DNA from: Candidatus Sphingomonas phytovorans
GTDB taxonomy: Bacteria > Pseudomonadota > Alphaproteobacteria > Sphingomonadales > Sphingomonadaceae
Assembly (NCBI GenBank): GCA_029202385.1
Contig: CP119314.1
Location: 4,218,501 to 4,282,500 of the forward strand
Reading direction: 5' to 3'
Length of the DNA: 64,000 nt
Part shown: positions 38,007 to 48,200 of the stretch, in pieces
How the letters are laid out: the number at the start of each line of letters is the position of its first letter
Numbering within the stretch: the stretch's first letter is position 1
Translations under genes and position numbers: made by a program
Notes under the pieces: model-generated
What the model was told of the DNA's origin: nothing
Seen by the model: only the letters and a program-made list of their open reading frames with translations
The model's database searches: none

Positions 38007-38710
38007 ATCTGGGCGGACGCGCTTGAGGGCGATGCCCACGCAACGGCCAGGACATAGCGCTCGCGCTCGGTGACCCGGCCCTCCACGCGGATGTCCTCAA
38101 GCGCACGATCAACAAAAAGCGGCTGCGCTACGAAGCGATCGCAACAAATCGTCAGCTCGATATCGGAAAAATCTATATACTTCCCGATCAACCCGTGAAC
38201 TGCTTTGAATGCTGCTTCCTTCGCACTGAAATAGCAGGCGAGCGAGCGGGCACCCCGGTCACGCTTCAGATCCGCCTTTTCGGTACGAGACAGCACTGCG
38301 TCTGCGAGATCGGGCGTCACGCGGTCGTGGAACTCGATATCGACGCCCAGCCCCATGATATGGGTCGCCTTGGATGCGATGGTCGCCACGAAGGTTTCGC
38401 AATGCGAAATGCTCGCGTGAAGGCCGGGCGGCACGATCGGAGCTCTCCGCGCCCCGATCAAGATCGGCGGATCGGCCGAATCCAGCTCCCGAAGGAGGCG
38501 GCGCACGCTCGTTCGGCCGGTTGCGAATTCGGTCCGGCGCGCATCGGTGAAGTCCGCGGCGATCGCCCGCTCTTCGGGAAGCAAATCTTCGATCCACTCG
38601 CCGGAGATGCGGCGGATATCGTGCCGAATCCCGTGCGGAACGATTGCATGCATGGCGTCGATAAGCGCCAGTCTTTCGTCATCCAAAGGATTTGGCGTCG
38701 AGCGGGTCAT
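38003..38710 (-). CDS. 4'-phosphopantetheinyl transferase, EntD/Sfp type
   Basis: A 235-residue enzyme that attaches the phosphopantetheine arm to carrier proteins. Motifs are PPGLHASISHCE, LGVDIEF and CYFSAKEAAFKAV. Carrier domains needing activation lie in the operon (one ACP, three peptidyl T domains). Start at ATG 38710, overlapping the upstream gene stop as ATGA; ATG 38734 lies inside that gene. Colocalisation makes it the likely dedicated activator of this assembly line. Confidence 0.91.
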   Translation of the reverse strand: MTRSTPNPLDDERLALIDAMHAIVPHGIRHDIRRISGEWIEDLLPEERAIAADFTDARRTEFATGRTSVRRLLRELDSADPPILIGARRAPIVPPGLHASISHCETFVATIASKATHIMGLGVDIEFHDRVTPDLADAVLSRTEKADLKRDRGARSLACYFSAKEAAFKAVHGLIGKYIDFSDIELTICCDRFVAQPLFVDRALEDIRVEGRVTERERYVLAVAWASPSSASAQI

Positions 38711-40296
38711 CTTCCTGTCGACGACTTTCCACAAATCTGATCGCCGCCGCCCAGACTGACAAAGACGGCAAAATCCGCCTCGGCCAAACGGGCGGAATTC
38801 GAGACCTGGCGCACGCGCGCTTCCAACAAGCGACGCTCGACCGCGATGGTCTCAAGGCCGCTGGTCAAGCCAGCTTGCTCCTGCTCCTTCGCAATCTCGA
38901 CCTGCGCGCTGATTGCCGCGACCTGTCGTGCGATAGTTTCTGCGTGGACTGCGTACCAGCGGCGAGCGGCCAAAGCGTCCTTCACTTCTCGAAAACCGCT
39001 TTCGACGGCCTTCTGATACTCGGCCACGGCCTGGCGTTCGCGGGCCTGCGTCAAGTCGATGTTGGCCAGCCGCGCCGGCCGGTCGAAGATCGGCAGGTCG
39101 ATCATCCCGCCGCCGCTGAAGACCATAGCGTTGCCGGAAAACAGGGAGCCCAAATCCGACGAAGCAAACCCGAATAGGCCGGTGAGGTTTATGCTCGGGA
39201 ACAGGCGCGCCCTGACCGCGGAAAGGTCGGCACGCATCGCGAGCAGATTGCTCTCGGCAGTTCTGATGTCTGGCCTCAGCAGCAGGAGCTGCGATGGCAG
39301 GCCGGCGTCGATCCTTGCCCGGCTCGCCCACGGCGAACCGGCAGCTGGATCGGGCGCGGTCCATCCGCTCTCGCCGGTCAGGAATTCCAGCGTGTTGGTC
39401 AAACCGGTTTCGTCCAAAGCGAATTGCGACAGAGCGATGTCGACTTCGGTGATCCGTTCGCGCTGGGCCAGCACGTCCTGGGGAGCGGAAAGACCCTTTC
39501 TTTCCCGCAATTCGAGAATGTCGAGACGCTCGTTCTCGAAGGCTAGGAGCCGTTGGGTGACCTGCCGTTGTTCACCGATTTCCAGCTTTCGCAACGATTG
39601 GGAAACGATTTCACGCAAGAGCGCGAGTTGCACCGCCTTGCGGTTCCATTCGCTTGCCAGGACACGGGCTCGCGCCGCAGCGCTCAGGTTGCGCAGCCGG
39701 CCCCACAGATCGAGTTCGAAGCTCGAAATCGCCAGCGTCGACCGATAGAGCGGGTAGGTGGCGGTGTTCGGGAGCCCGATCCCCTCGCTCACCTCCGGAA
39801 AGAGTTTCTCGAGGAGCGCGCCCGCTGCGGTCGCGCCGGACGTGGTCCGGTTGATCGTCGCTTCGACATTCGACTGGACGTTCAACCCGTTCTCGATTCG
39901 CCGTTGCCGCAATAACGCGCGCGCTTCGTCTATGCGGGCGGTAGCGATTGCCAGATCCCGGTTGTGATCGATGGCGCGCTCGACCAGTGGCCCGATTGTC
40001 AGGTCCGCGGGGAGAAAATCACGCCAACAGAGGCGTCCCGCCAAAACATTTCCCTCAGGACTGAGCTTGCCTGGGAAAGAGCTTGGCAGGGACGTCGGCG
40101 GCATGATGGTCGACGGCGGTGAAACACTGCAAGCGCAGACGATGCCCAAAGGAATTGCGGCGATGAGCAATTTGCAGGCCTCGACCGCCGTTCCGAGCCG
40201 GCCCTGAAAGTCCCGCCGCCTTGCTTTTGTCCAGTTGTCGCCGGCGCCGAAGGAAGCCGGATCGTGTGGGAGTTTCCGCACAATATGATGTCTCAT
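38707..40296 (-). CDS. Outer-membrane efflux lipoprotein, NodT family
   Basis: A 529-residue TolC-like duct. A signal segment with the lipobox-like GIVCAC lies after an N-terminal basic stretch of about 50 residues, followed by two OEP repeats (QLLLLRPDIRTAESNLLAMR is the NodT hallmark). It would carry the product across the outer membrane with an inner-membrane partner, possibly one of the ABC systems here. Start and stop both overlap neighbours by 4 bp. Confidence 0.9.
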   Translation of the reverse strand: MRHHIVRKLPHDPASFGAGDNWTKARRRDFQGRLGTAVEACKLLIAAIPLGIVCACSVSPPSTIMPPTSLPSSFPGKLSPEGNVLAGRLCWRDFLPADLTIGPLVERAIDHNRDLAIATARIDEARALLRQRRIENGLNVQSNVEATINRTTSGATAAGALLEKLFPEVSEGIGLPNTATYPLYRSTLAISSFELDLWGRLRNLSAAARARVLASEWNRKAVQLALLREIVSQSLRKLEIGEQRQVTQRLLAFENERLDILELRERKGLSAPQDVLAQRERITEVDIALSQFALDETGLTNTLEFLTGESGWTAPDPAAGSPWASRARIDAGLPSQLLLLRPDIRTAESNLLAMRADLSAVRARLFPSINLTGLFGFASSDLGSLFSGNAMVFSGGGMIDLPIFDRPARLANIDLTQARERQAVAEYQKAVESGFREVKDALAARRWYAVHAETIARQVAAISAQVEIAKEQEQAGLTSGLETIAVERRLLEARVRQVSNSARLAEADFAVFVSLGGGDQICGKSSTGR

Positions 40297-41318
40297 CCCG
40301 CCTTCAGGTCGGCAAGGGTGATCGACGCTCCGTCCGAAGCGTCCTCCCAGCCCGGAATCAGGACGGTACGATGCAGGCTTATGTCGAGGTTGGAGCCATC
40401 GATCGGCACTTTCGAGTGACGGAAAGGATAGACTTGCGTGTCGTCGAAGGTGAAGCGCGCGTTGATCCCGATGCGCGGAAAGGCCGAGGTGTTGGCCGAA
40501 GACCCGTGCATGCAGCGCTCGGTGAAAATCACGAACTGCCCGGCCGACATCGGCATCGAAACGATCTCGTGCTCGCTTTCGTGAAAATCGAGCGTGATCG
40601 CGCCCCGCTCTTCCCGGAGCTTCGCTTCGACCAGCTCGCGCAGTTCCTCGAAAGACAAGGCGTCGAGCGAGACGTCATCAAAATAGTGCGCAGTGTGGAT
40701 GTCAATGCAGAGGCTGTCCGTCTTCACTCGCCGGATCAAGGCGTCCTTGCTTGTCACCTCGGTGAAGGGATCTACGTAGAATTCGGTCTCCGCCAAGGGC
40801 CCCATCCTGATCGGAAAGCGTCGCTTGTGCGAGCCCCTGGCGAACCGCATCGGTCCCATGTCGGGGGTGACGTCGGTCAGGGGCATCCACACCGTGACGT
40901 TCCAAGCACTATCCCTGCGCGCGGGCGCGGGTATCAGGGCGGGGCGATCGTTGCCGATCTCTTCCCCGTTGAAGGCTCCCCATTCCTGATGCCAGCCCAG
41001 CGGGCCCTCGCCGGGTGATTTGTGAAATATCTTGGACCGCCACATCTTGTAGCGACCGCCAAGCACCAACGAAACCGCATCCAGAACTTTAGGCCCGGTG
41101 AGCAGTTCCAGGAAGTCGCTATTGATCAGGTGCCAGTCCCTTACAGAAAAGCGCCCGTAAAGCGGATGGATTTCGCGGTTTTCGATGCCTTCGCAGATCG
41201 AACGCGCGAGTTCGGTGCATTTCTCGCGCGAAGCGTCGGCATCAAGCGGGCCGCAGAAACCATCGCGTTCGAGGGCTTCGCCGACGTCCAATTCCTCAGA
41301 ACCCAGTTGAGCAGACAT
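40293..41318 (-). CDS. Phytanoyl-CoA dioxygenase (PhyH) family oxygenase
   Basis: A 341-residue Fe(II)/2-oxoglutarate enzyme. The iron triad is visible as LGWHQEWGAFN (His and Glu) and RCMHGSSANTS (distal His), followed by RIGINARF, the likely oxoglutarate-binding Arg. The acidic ligand is Glu where PhyH proteins usually have Asp, and it is retained, so this is a hydroxylase-type site and not a halogenase. Start 41318 (MSAQLG) has GTGGAAG nearby and overlaps the upstream gene by 23 bp. Probable tailoring enzyme for the peptide. Confidence 0.85.
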   Translation of the reverse strand: MSAQLGSEELDVGEALERDGFCGPLDADASREKCTELARSICEGIENREIHPLYGRFSVRDWHLINSDFLELLTGPKVLDAVSLVLGGRYKMWRSKIFHKSPGEGPLGWHQEWGAFNGEEIGNDRPALIPAPARRDSAWNVTVWMPLTDVTPDMGPMRFARGSHKRRFPIRMGPLAETEFYVDPFTEVTSKDALIRRVKTDSLCIDIHTAHYFDDVSLDALSFEELRELVEAKLREERGAITLDFHESEHEIVSMPMSAGQFVIFTERCMHGSSANTSAFPRIGINARFTFDDTQVYPFRHSKVPIDGSNLDISLHRTVLIPGWEDASDGASITLADLKAG

Positions 41319-42243
41319 CTTCCACAGCCTCCAGCGCACTCATTATTACATAGTTCTCACGCGAACCGGAAAATCGCATCCGGCCATGTGCGCAAACGCG
41401 ATTATCGAGCGCAAGAACATCGCCTCGTTCCCACACGAAATACTGCCCGGCACGATTTTGCGCAGCGAGGATCTGCCGCGCCCACTCGTCCGATAAAGGC
41501 GTGCCATCGCCGAGAAGAACGTTGCGGGGCGTGCATCCTTGCGGATCGTACGCGCTGAAATACTCGCGGATCTCGTCGGCGAGAAATGCGGGATGATGCA
41601 ACGCGACCTGATGAAACATGGATTGCCGTCCGTCCGGCAGGCAGCCGATCGCCAAGGTCGAATAGTCGACCTGCAGGACCCCGTCGTCGGTCCAGGACGA
41701 AACCAGTCCGTCCCGCCGGCAACGGCGTTCCACTTCCGCCGGATCGTCGGTGTCGAAATAATCCTGCCACGCGACATCCAGCCCGTCGACGAAACGCCTG
41801 CGATAGGTGAGCCCATGCCGCCTTAAGGTGTCGGCTATCGTCCGATCGAGCAGGTCCAGCGCGCGCACGCCATCGCTGATCGGCGTAGCTCCGCCGGTCT
41901 CGGCGGCCTGGTGACAGTAGAAGAAGAGATATTTCGGCACCTTCGACGTGTGCGAAGCCTCGTTATGAAACAGCAGGTCCTCTTCGGGAGGATAGGGCGT
42001 CGTGCGGAAAACATCCGCCGCACCCGATCGCGGCAGATCGCCGTACCTTTCGGCGATCGGCACATGCAGCGACGAAACGAACTGCCTGAATCCTGGCAAG
42101 GAGTCGGCAGCCTTGCGCATCACGCACCAGCCCTTGCGATCGAGGGCCGGGATCAGGCCGGCAGGAGCGTCTTGGGGCGGAAGCTCGTTGATCGCGTCGC
42201 GCGGCAACCGCTCCAGCCCTTCGAAGCTGCCATGGGCATTCAT
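41296..42243 (-). CDS. TauD-family dioxygenase, SyrP-like (probable amino-acid beta-hydroxylase)
   Basis: A 315-residue Fe(II)/2-oxoglutarate oxygenase. LLFHNEASHTSKVPKYLFFY carries the His-x-Glu iron ligands, ETGGATPISDG the oxoglutarate strand, and NRVCAHGRMRFSGSREN the distal His and the Arg. The FHNE motif is that of SyrP and other TauD-type Asp beta-hydroxylases that act on NRPS-bound substrates. It follows directly (ATGA) the NRPS that ends in a histidine-less condensation domain, the arrangement expected for a recruited hydroxylase. Confidence 0.87.
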   Translation of the reverse strand: MNAHGSFEGLERLPRDAINELPPQDAPAGLIPALDRKGWCVMRKAADSLPGFRQFVSSLHVPIAERYGDLPRSGAADVFRTTPYPPEEDLLFHNEASHTSKVPKYLFFYCHQAAETGGATPISDGVRALDLLDRTIADTLRRHGLTYRRRFVDGLDVAWQDYFDTDDPAEVERRCRRDGLVSSWTDDGVLQVDYSTLAIGCLPDGRQSMFHQVALHHPAFLADEIREYFSAYDPQGCTPRNVLLGDGTPLSDEWARQILAAQNRAGQYFVWERGDVLALDNRVCAHGRMRFSGSRENYVIMSALEAVEDVCSTGF

Positions 42244-45200
42244 GCTAGCAGGTCCCTCAGGACCGCCTGGAGGTCGATCGCCGGGCCCGGGCGATCCGCT
42301 GCGCGTAAAACCATGCGCAGGCCGTTCGCGCCCCGGAAGCAGGAGAGCTTGATCCGATGCCAGTCGGGCGCAAAGCTGTGGTTGGCCTGGACCTCATGCC
42401 GAAATCGGCCATGCTCCGCCCCCGCTACGAAGCGGTAGGAGAATGCGATCGCAGCGGGTCGAAGCGCCCGCTCGGCAATATCCGCCGGGCCCTGCCGCAA
42501 TGCGTTCATCAACTGGTCGGCCGCGCATTCCGCATATGCCCGAACGTCTTCGAGCTCGGTCCTGATAAAACGAAAACGCAGCTCCTCGCTGTGCGGACCG
42601 ATCGGGAAGAATGCAGGGTCCCCTTGCCGCAGGCGGCCGTCGGTTGCGCAGTCGACATGCACGACCCGGTCTTCCTGCTGCGCCTGCGCCGCGAGAGCGC
42701 CCATCAGCAGTGCCGGAGTGGTTACGCCCCACGCATGACCAAGCCGCTCCAGCCGGGCGGTTTCTTCGCGGCCCAGGTCGAACTTCGTCGTCACGAAGCT
42801 GGCCTGTGTCGGATATTCCGGCATGTCACCACTTTCGCCGGCAAGCGCCGGACGGGTTACCGCGGCGCTCTTGCGCCACTCATGCCGCGAAGGGTACCGA
42901 GCGACCAAGGTCTGCCGTTCCCCATCACGACCGATATTTGCCAGGATGGCGGAGAAGATTTGCTGCACGGACGCGCCGTCGAGCAGGTCGGACCGTGCGC
43001 GAACGGCGATTTCGCGTACCGATCCGCTTCGCTCGAACGCATCGATGGCGAACGCGCCGTCGCCGCTTTCCAACTGCATATGAAGGCGCGCGCGTGCGTC
43101 GTGCCCCGGCTCCAGCCGATGCAGGCAGGCAAGCGGCCGCCCGGGTTCCTGATCGGAGAGATCGGCGTTTTCGTCGAATCGCCAGCGTAGCACCGGATGG
43201 ATTTCGGGAAGCGCCGCCGTCGCCGCGACGATTTCGTCGAAGCTGACGGGCATGCGGATTTCGAAAGCGGCGCCGAAATGCGCCGGCTGCCCGGCGATAC
43301 AGGTATTCCACGCCCGCAGCTGGTTGTGGTTGGTGGTAAGCCTGTCGAGAGCCGACCGGTGCAGTTCGTCCGTCCCGGGATCCGGCGCAGCCGCATCGCC
43401 GAACAACGCCCCGGTGACATTCTTCAAGGTGCGTAACTCGAAGACGCGCACGACGGGCAGCTTCACCCCGAATTCCTGCTGGATTCTCGCGACTAGCTTC
43501 GTTGCGAGCAGGGAGTGACCGCCGAAGGCGAAGAAATCGGCATCTGGCGGCAGGACGTCCACCTCGAGCACCGCCCGCCAGACATCGGTCATTGCGGCCA
43601 GCAGGATATCGTCTTCGGAACTCTCGTGAGACCGTGCGCGCTGCGAGAACAAGAGCTTTCGCAATCGCGCTTCGTCAATCTTCCCGCCCGGCTTGGTCGG
43701 CAATTCGTCAACGAAGACGAGCACGGCCGGGACCATATGCGCAGGCAGGCTGGCTTCCAGCGACGCCTGGATGGTCTGCCGGAGCGACCTGATGCGGATC
43801 GAAAAGCCCGGATAGTTCGACCGCCGACCGAGCTCGCCGGCTGCACAGTCGTAAGAACGCCAAAGCGCAGGGTCGGACGCTCTTTCGGCCATCGCGAAAA
43901 AGCAGAGCTTGGGATCGCGCGCGGAGGGGAAAAGCGCACTGTGCCAGCCGCGGGCCTCGGCGACGGATAGCAGGCTCTGCAACGCCTGCGACTTGGCTTC
44001 GGGGCGATCATCGTCCGCAAACGGGACGTTCGCTATCGTCAGGGGGCCATCGGCGGCGCACAACAGCTTCGGCACGGCCGATCGGTCGCACGCGCTCCAG
44101 TCCAACGTCCAGCCGTCATCGTTCGTGGCCGGTCCCTGTCCGGAACGAAACAGAACATCGTAGCGAAAATTCACCATCTCGTTGTCGATGGCGAGCGGCT
44201 TGAGCCGAACGACCGGCGCTTCCATGCCGATCCGCTCGGCTATGGCGCTGAAGGCTCCCGGATCGAAATGCGCCTCTTCATCGTGCAGGCGCGCACGTTG
44301 CAGGCGTTCAGCCAAGTCTTCCGGACTCTGTGCGGGATGCCTGCTGCGCTCGACGGCCTCATAGAACGCATCCGCCTTTCGCAGATCCCTGACGTCGCCG
44401 ACGAAAATCGATCCGCCCGGCGAAAGCAGCCGCGACAAATCGGCGACGAGTTCGCTCAGCTCATCATAGCCGGAAAGATACTGAGCGACCGAGTTGAGAA
44501 TGACGAGGTCGAAGCGCTCCGCGCCGAAGCGTTGGGCGGCTTCCCGCGCGGACGCCCGTTCCGCGCGCAAGGATATGCCGTTCGCCGCCGCCTTTGCCGT
44601 CAGGACCTCGATCGCATTCTTCGATATATCCGTCGCCACATAGGTCTGCGACGCTGGCGCCAGCGACAGCGCAATCAGCCCCAATCCGCTTCCGACTTCC
44701 AACACGCGCCGCGGCTGCTCCGTCTCGAGCATGGCGATGGTATCGGCCAGCCAGGCGCGCATTTCATTGTCGGGAATCGGCTCCCCGTCCGCCGTCCTGG
44801 TCCATCCGGTAAAGTCCAGCAACGTTTCTTCGTCGCTCCGGCTTTCACGGTAGAGCGCATCGAATGCGTCTTCCCATTCTCGGGTGGCGGTCGCAGTCCG
44901 ATTGTCGTCGGAAGGGTCGCCCGGCACGATGAAAGCGCTCAACACCCGGCTGGATGGCTCGTCGGCGATCAGGACCGCGGCTTCCTTCACGTCGGGAAGT
45001 TTCCTGAGCACGGCTTCGATCTCGTCCGGCTCGACCCGCATGCCGTTCAATTGGACCTGGCGATCCAGGCGTCCCGCAAACTCGATCTCGCCGTTCTTCA
45101 GCCAGCGCGCGCGATCTCCCGTTCGCAGGAAACGCTGCGGGCTGTCGAAATAATCGGCCTCGACGAATTTGGCCGCGTTTGCTGCAGGATCGTCGAGGTA

Positions 45201-48200
45201 GCCGTCGGCGAGATAGGGATCGCTGATCCAGAGTTCGCCATAGCTTCCCGTCGGAACAAGCCCGCCGGTCGGGCCAACGATCGCGATGTCGCAGCCGGCG
45301 ATCGGTTCGCCGATCGTTACGCTCTCGGCGGGCGGAGCGTTCGCCGGATAGAAGGCGGTGGTAGCGTTGAACACGCCTTCGCAGGGTCCGTATTGGTTCG
45401 CAAAGTCGGCGTCCGGCAGAGCCTGACGCAGCCGACGATGCAGATCCGTCGGGCAGCTGTCGCCGCCGGTGACGACCAGGCGCACGTCGGGCAGGTCGGT
45501 CGGTTCCTGAATCAGGGTCGCGATCACCAGCGGGATCGCATCGATCACGGTCACACGGGCATCGCGGCAGCATGCGATCAGCGCATTTCGTTCACCCAGA
45601 TGCGACAACGGCACGAAGGTGATGGGGGTGCCGCGGGTGAGTGGCCAGAAGGTGCAAACCAGGCCGCCGTCGTAGTTGAACGAATAGCAGTGGGCGAAGA
45701 TGTCGGCTTGCGTCAGCGCGCCGAGGGCGATGTCGTTCGCACGAAGCCGCGCGCAGACCGCCCGATGCGAGACCTGCACGACCTTGGGCGTGCCGGTGGT
45801 GCCGGAGGTGAAGGCGAGGAAAGCCGGATGATATGCACTGCAGAGCGGGGTGTCGACATCCAGAGCGTCGGCATGCTCCGATCCCTGCGCATCGAGGACC
45901 CGCAAGCCGCGATTATCGCCGGCTATCATGAGAACGCAGCCCGCAAGTCCGAACAACTGGCGCTGGCGTTTCTCGGGATAGGCCGGGTCGATATAGCACG
46001 GGACGCCGCCCGCCCATTGCGCGGCCAGCATCGCCACCACCACCGAGGCACCGCGCGAGACCGAGATCGCGATGGCGTCCTTGTCGCCGCAGCCGGCCGA
46101 ACGCAGTTTTCCCGCCAGCGCGCGTGCCTGCTCCAGCACATCGGTGAACGTCAGCCTGATAGCGCCGTCGTTCAGACAGGGTCGGTCGGGTTCGGTGTCC
46201 GCGATCGATTGCACGCGCCGGCAGATCGTGTCGCCCGCAAGCTCGGCCAGTGGCTCGCCCCGGCCGAAAGCCAGCAGTCGTCGACGCTCGCCTTCGGGCA
46301 ATGACACGGTCTCGTGAAGCGGAACATCGGGCCGTGCCAGGCACGCCTGCAACGTGTGATCGAACAGCTGCGCGACAAGCGCAACCGTCTCGCGATCGAA
46401 CAGCTCGGTCGAATATTCCAGCACCGCGCGATAGCCCTCGGGCCGGGGGCGCAGTTCGAGGCTGAGGTCGAACATGGCCCCGATCGGTGGCAGGCTCAGG
46501 CGCGTCGCGTCCAGACCGCCGAGACGCAGCTGGGCCGCCGCGTTGTTCTGCAATGCGAACAGAACCTGGAAAAAGGCTTCGGAATCCGCGTTGCGCCCGT
46601 TCGGCAGATGCTCGACCAGGACATCGAACGGGACATCCTGATTGTCGAACCCGCGCAGCGACACTTCGCGGGTCCGCGCGCACAGGGATCGGAAACTGTC
46701 ACCGTCTTCACTTCTGACGCGCAGCGGCAGCGGGTTCACGAGGAAGCCGACCAACCCTTCGGACTCATATCGATTCCTGTTCGCGAGCACGGTGCCGATG
46801 ACCGTATCGTCCTGCTGCGCAAAGGTTCGCAGAACCAGATGAAACGCCGACAGCAGGACGATGAACGGCGTGGCGCGTTCCTGCGCTGCGAGCGTTTCGA
46901 TCCGCGCCGCGGTGGCTGCGTCGAGATCGAACGACACGACGTCGCCCGCCCAGGATTTGCGCTTGGCAAGAACGCGGTCGAACGGCAGATCCATGTTCGG
47001 CGCGGCGCCGGCCAGCTCGTCCTGCCAATAGGCGATCTGATCGGCGAATTTCCGCTGCTGCTCGGGTTGCTCGTCATGCAGCGCGAGATCGAGATAATCG
47101 ATCGCTAGCTCCGGCAGCACGACATCCTCGCCCGCGCGCTCGGCTTCGTAGAATGCCGCCAGCTCGTTCAGGGCGATGCCCATCGACCATCCGTCCGAAA
47201 CGATATGATGGCAGATCATGCACAGAACGGTTTCGTCCCGACCGATCGGAAGGGCGAGGATGCGAAGCAGCGGGCCCTGTTCGAGATCGAAGCGGTTCCG
47301 CTGTTCGCGATCGAGCAGACCGATCGCCTGATCCTGTGACCGGCACGTTTCGATCAGCTCGATATTTCCGACCGATCGGGGGGGCATGATCCGCAACTGC
47401 GGCTCGCCGTCCTGCTCATAGAAGGTCGAACGCAGGGTGACATGGCGCTTGCAGAGCCTGCCGACCGCCCGGTCGAGCGCGCCGAGATCGATTTGACCCG
47501 CCAGGCTCACGGCATGGGCGATGTTGTAGACTGCGCCCGAGGTGCCGAGCTTCTCGATGAACCATAAGCGACGCTGCGCGTGGCTGATGATCGGAACCGT
47601 CCCTTGCGTCCGCTTGCGCGGGCCGGCCTCCGCCTCCTGCTGCGTCCGCGCGATCTCGCGAGCCAGCAGCCGTGGGGTTGCCGCCTCGAACAGGGCTCGC
47701 AGCGGCAGCTTGATCGACAACTCGCGTTCGAGGCGATTGCGCGCCCGCGTCGCGATCAGGGAATTGCCGCCCATGGCGAAGAAATCGTCGTCGCGTGCGA
47801 ACGGACTGCCCAGGAGTGACTGGAAGATCGCGGCGACCCGGGCTTCCGGGCTGCCCGGTTCCGGATATTCGGACCGTTCCGCGGATCGGCCACCGGTGGC
47901 TGCCCGTTCGAGGGCGCCCTGGTTTCGCTTCCCGCTCGGCAGTCTCGGGCAGTAGGGAAGCGGGACGAGCCGCTGGGGCAGCATCTGCAGCGGAACCTGC
48001 CCGCGCAGTTGCTGATGAATAGTCCCGACCGCGGACAGGAAATGTTTCCATCGCGGCGGATCGAGCCGTCCCGGGTTCGGCAGGAGCGGCAGCGTATCGC
48101 ATCGATCCGAGGAGCGGTGGCCGAAAGCGGCCGCGCACATCGCCAGACCGGTGGTGCCGTCCAGGTGATGCACCCGCAGCTTGCGCGGATCTTGCGTGAC

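Noticed and set aside
40293..41318. PhyH protein as a non-haem iron halogenase
   Set aside because: Halogenases of this fold lack the carboxylate ligand; here His-Gln-Glu keeps an acidic residue, so hydroxylation is more likely.
44268..46304. Open frame of about 678 codons antisense to the large NRPS
   Set aside because: Third-position GC leaves long antisense frames; no start context or motif supports it.
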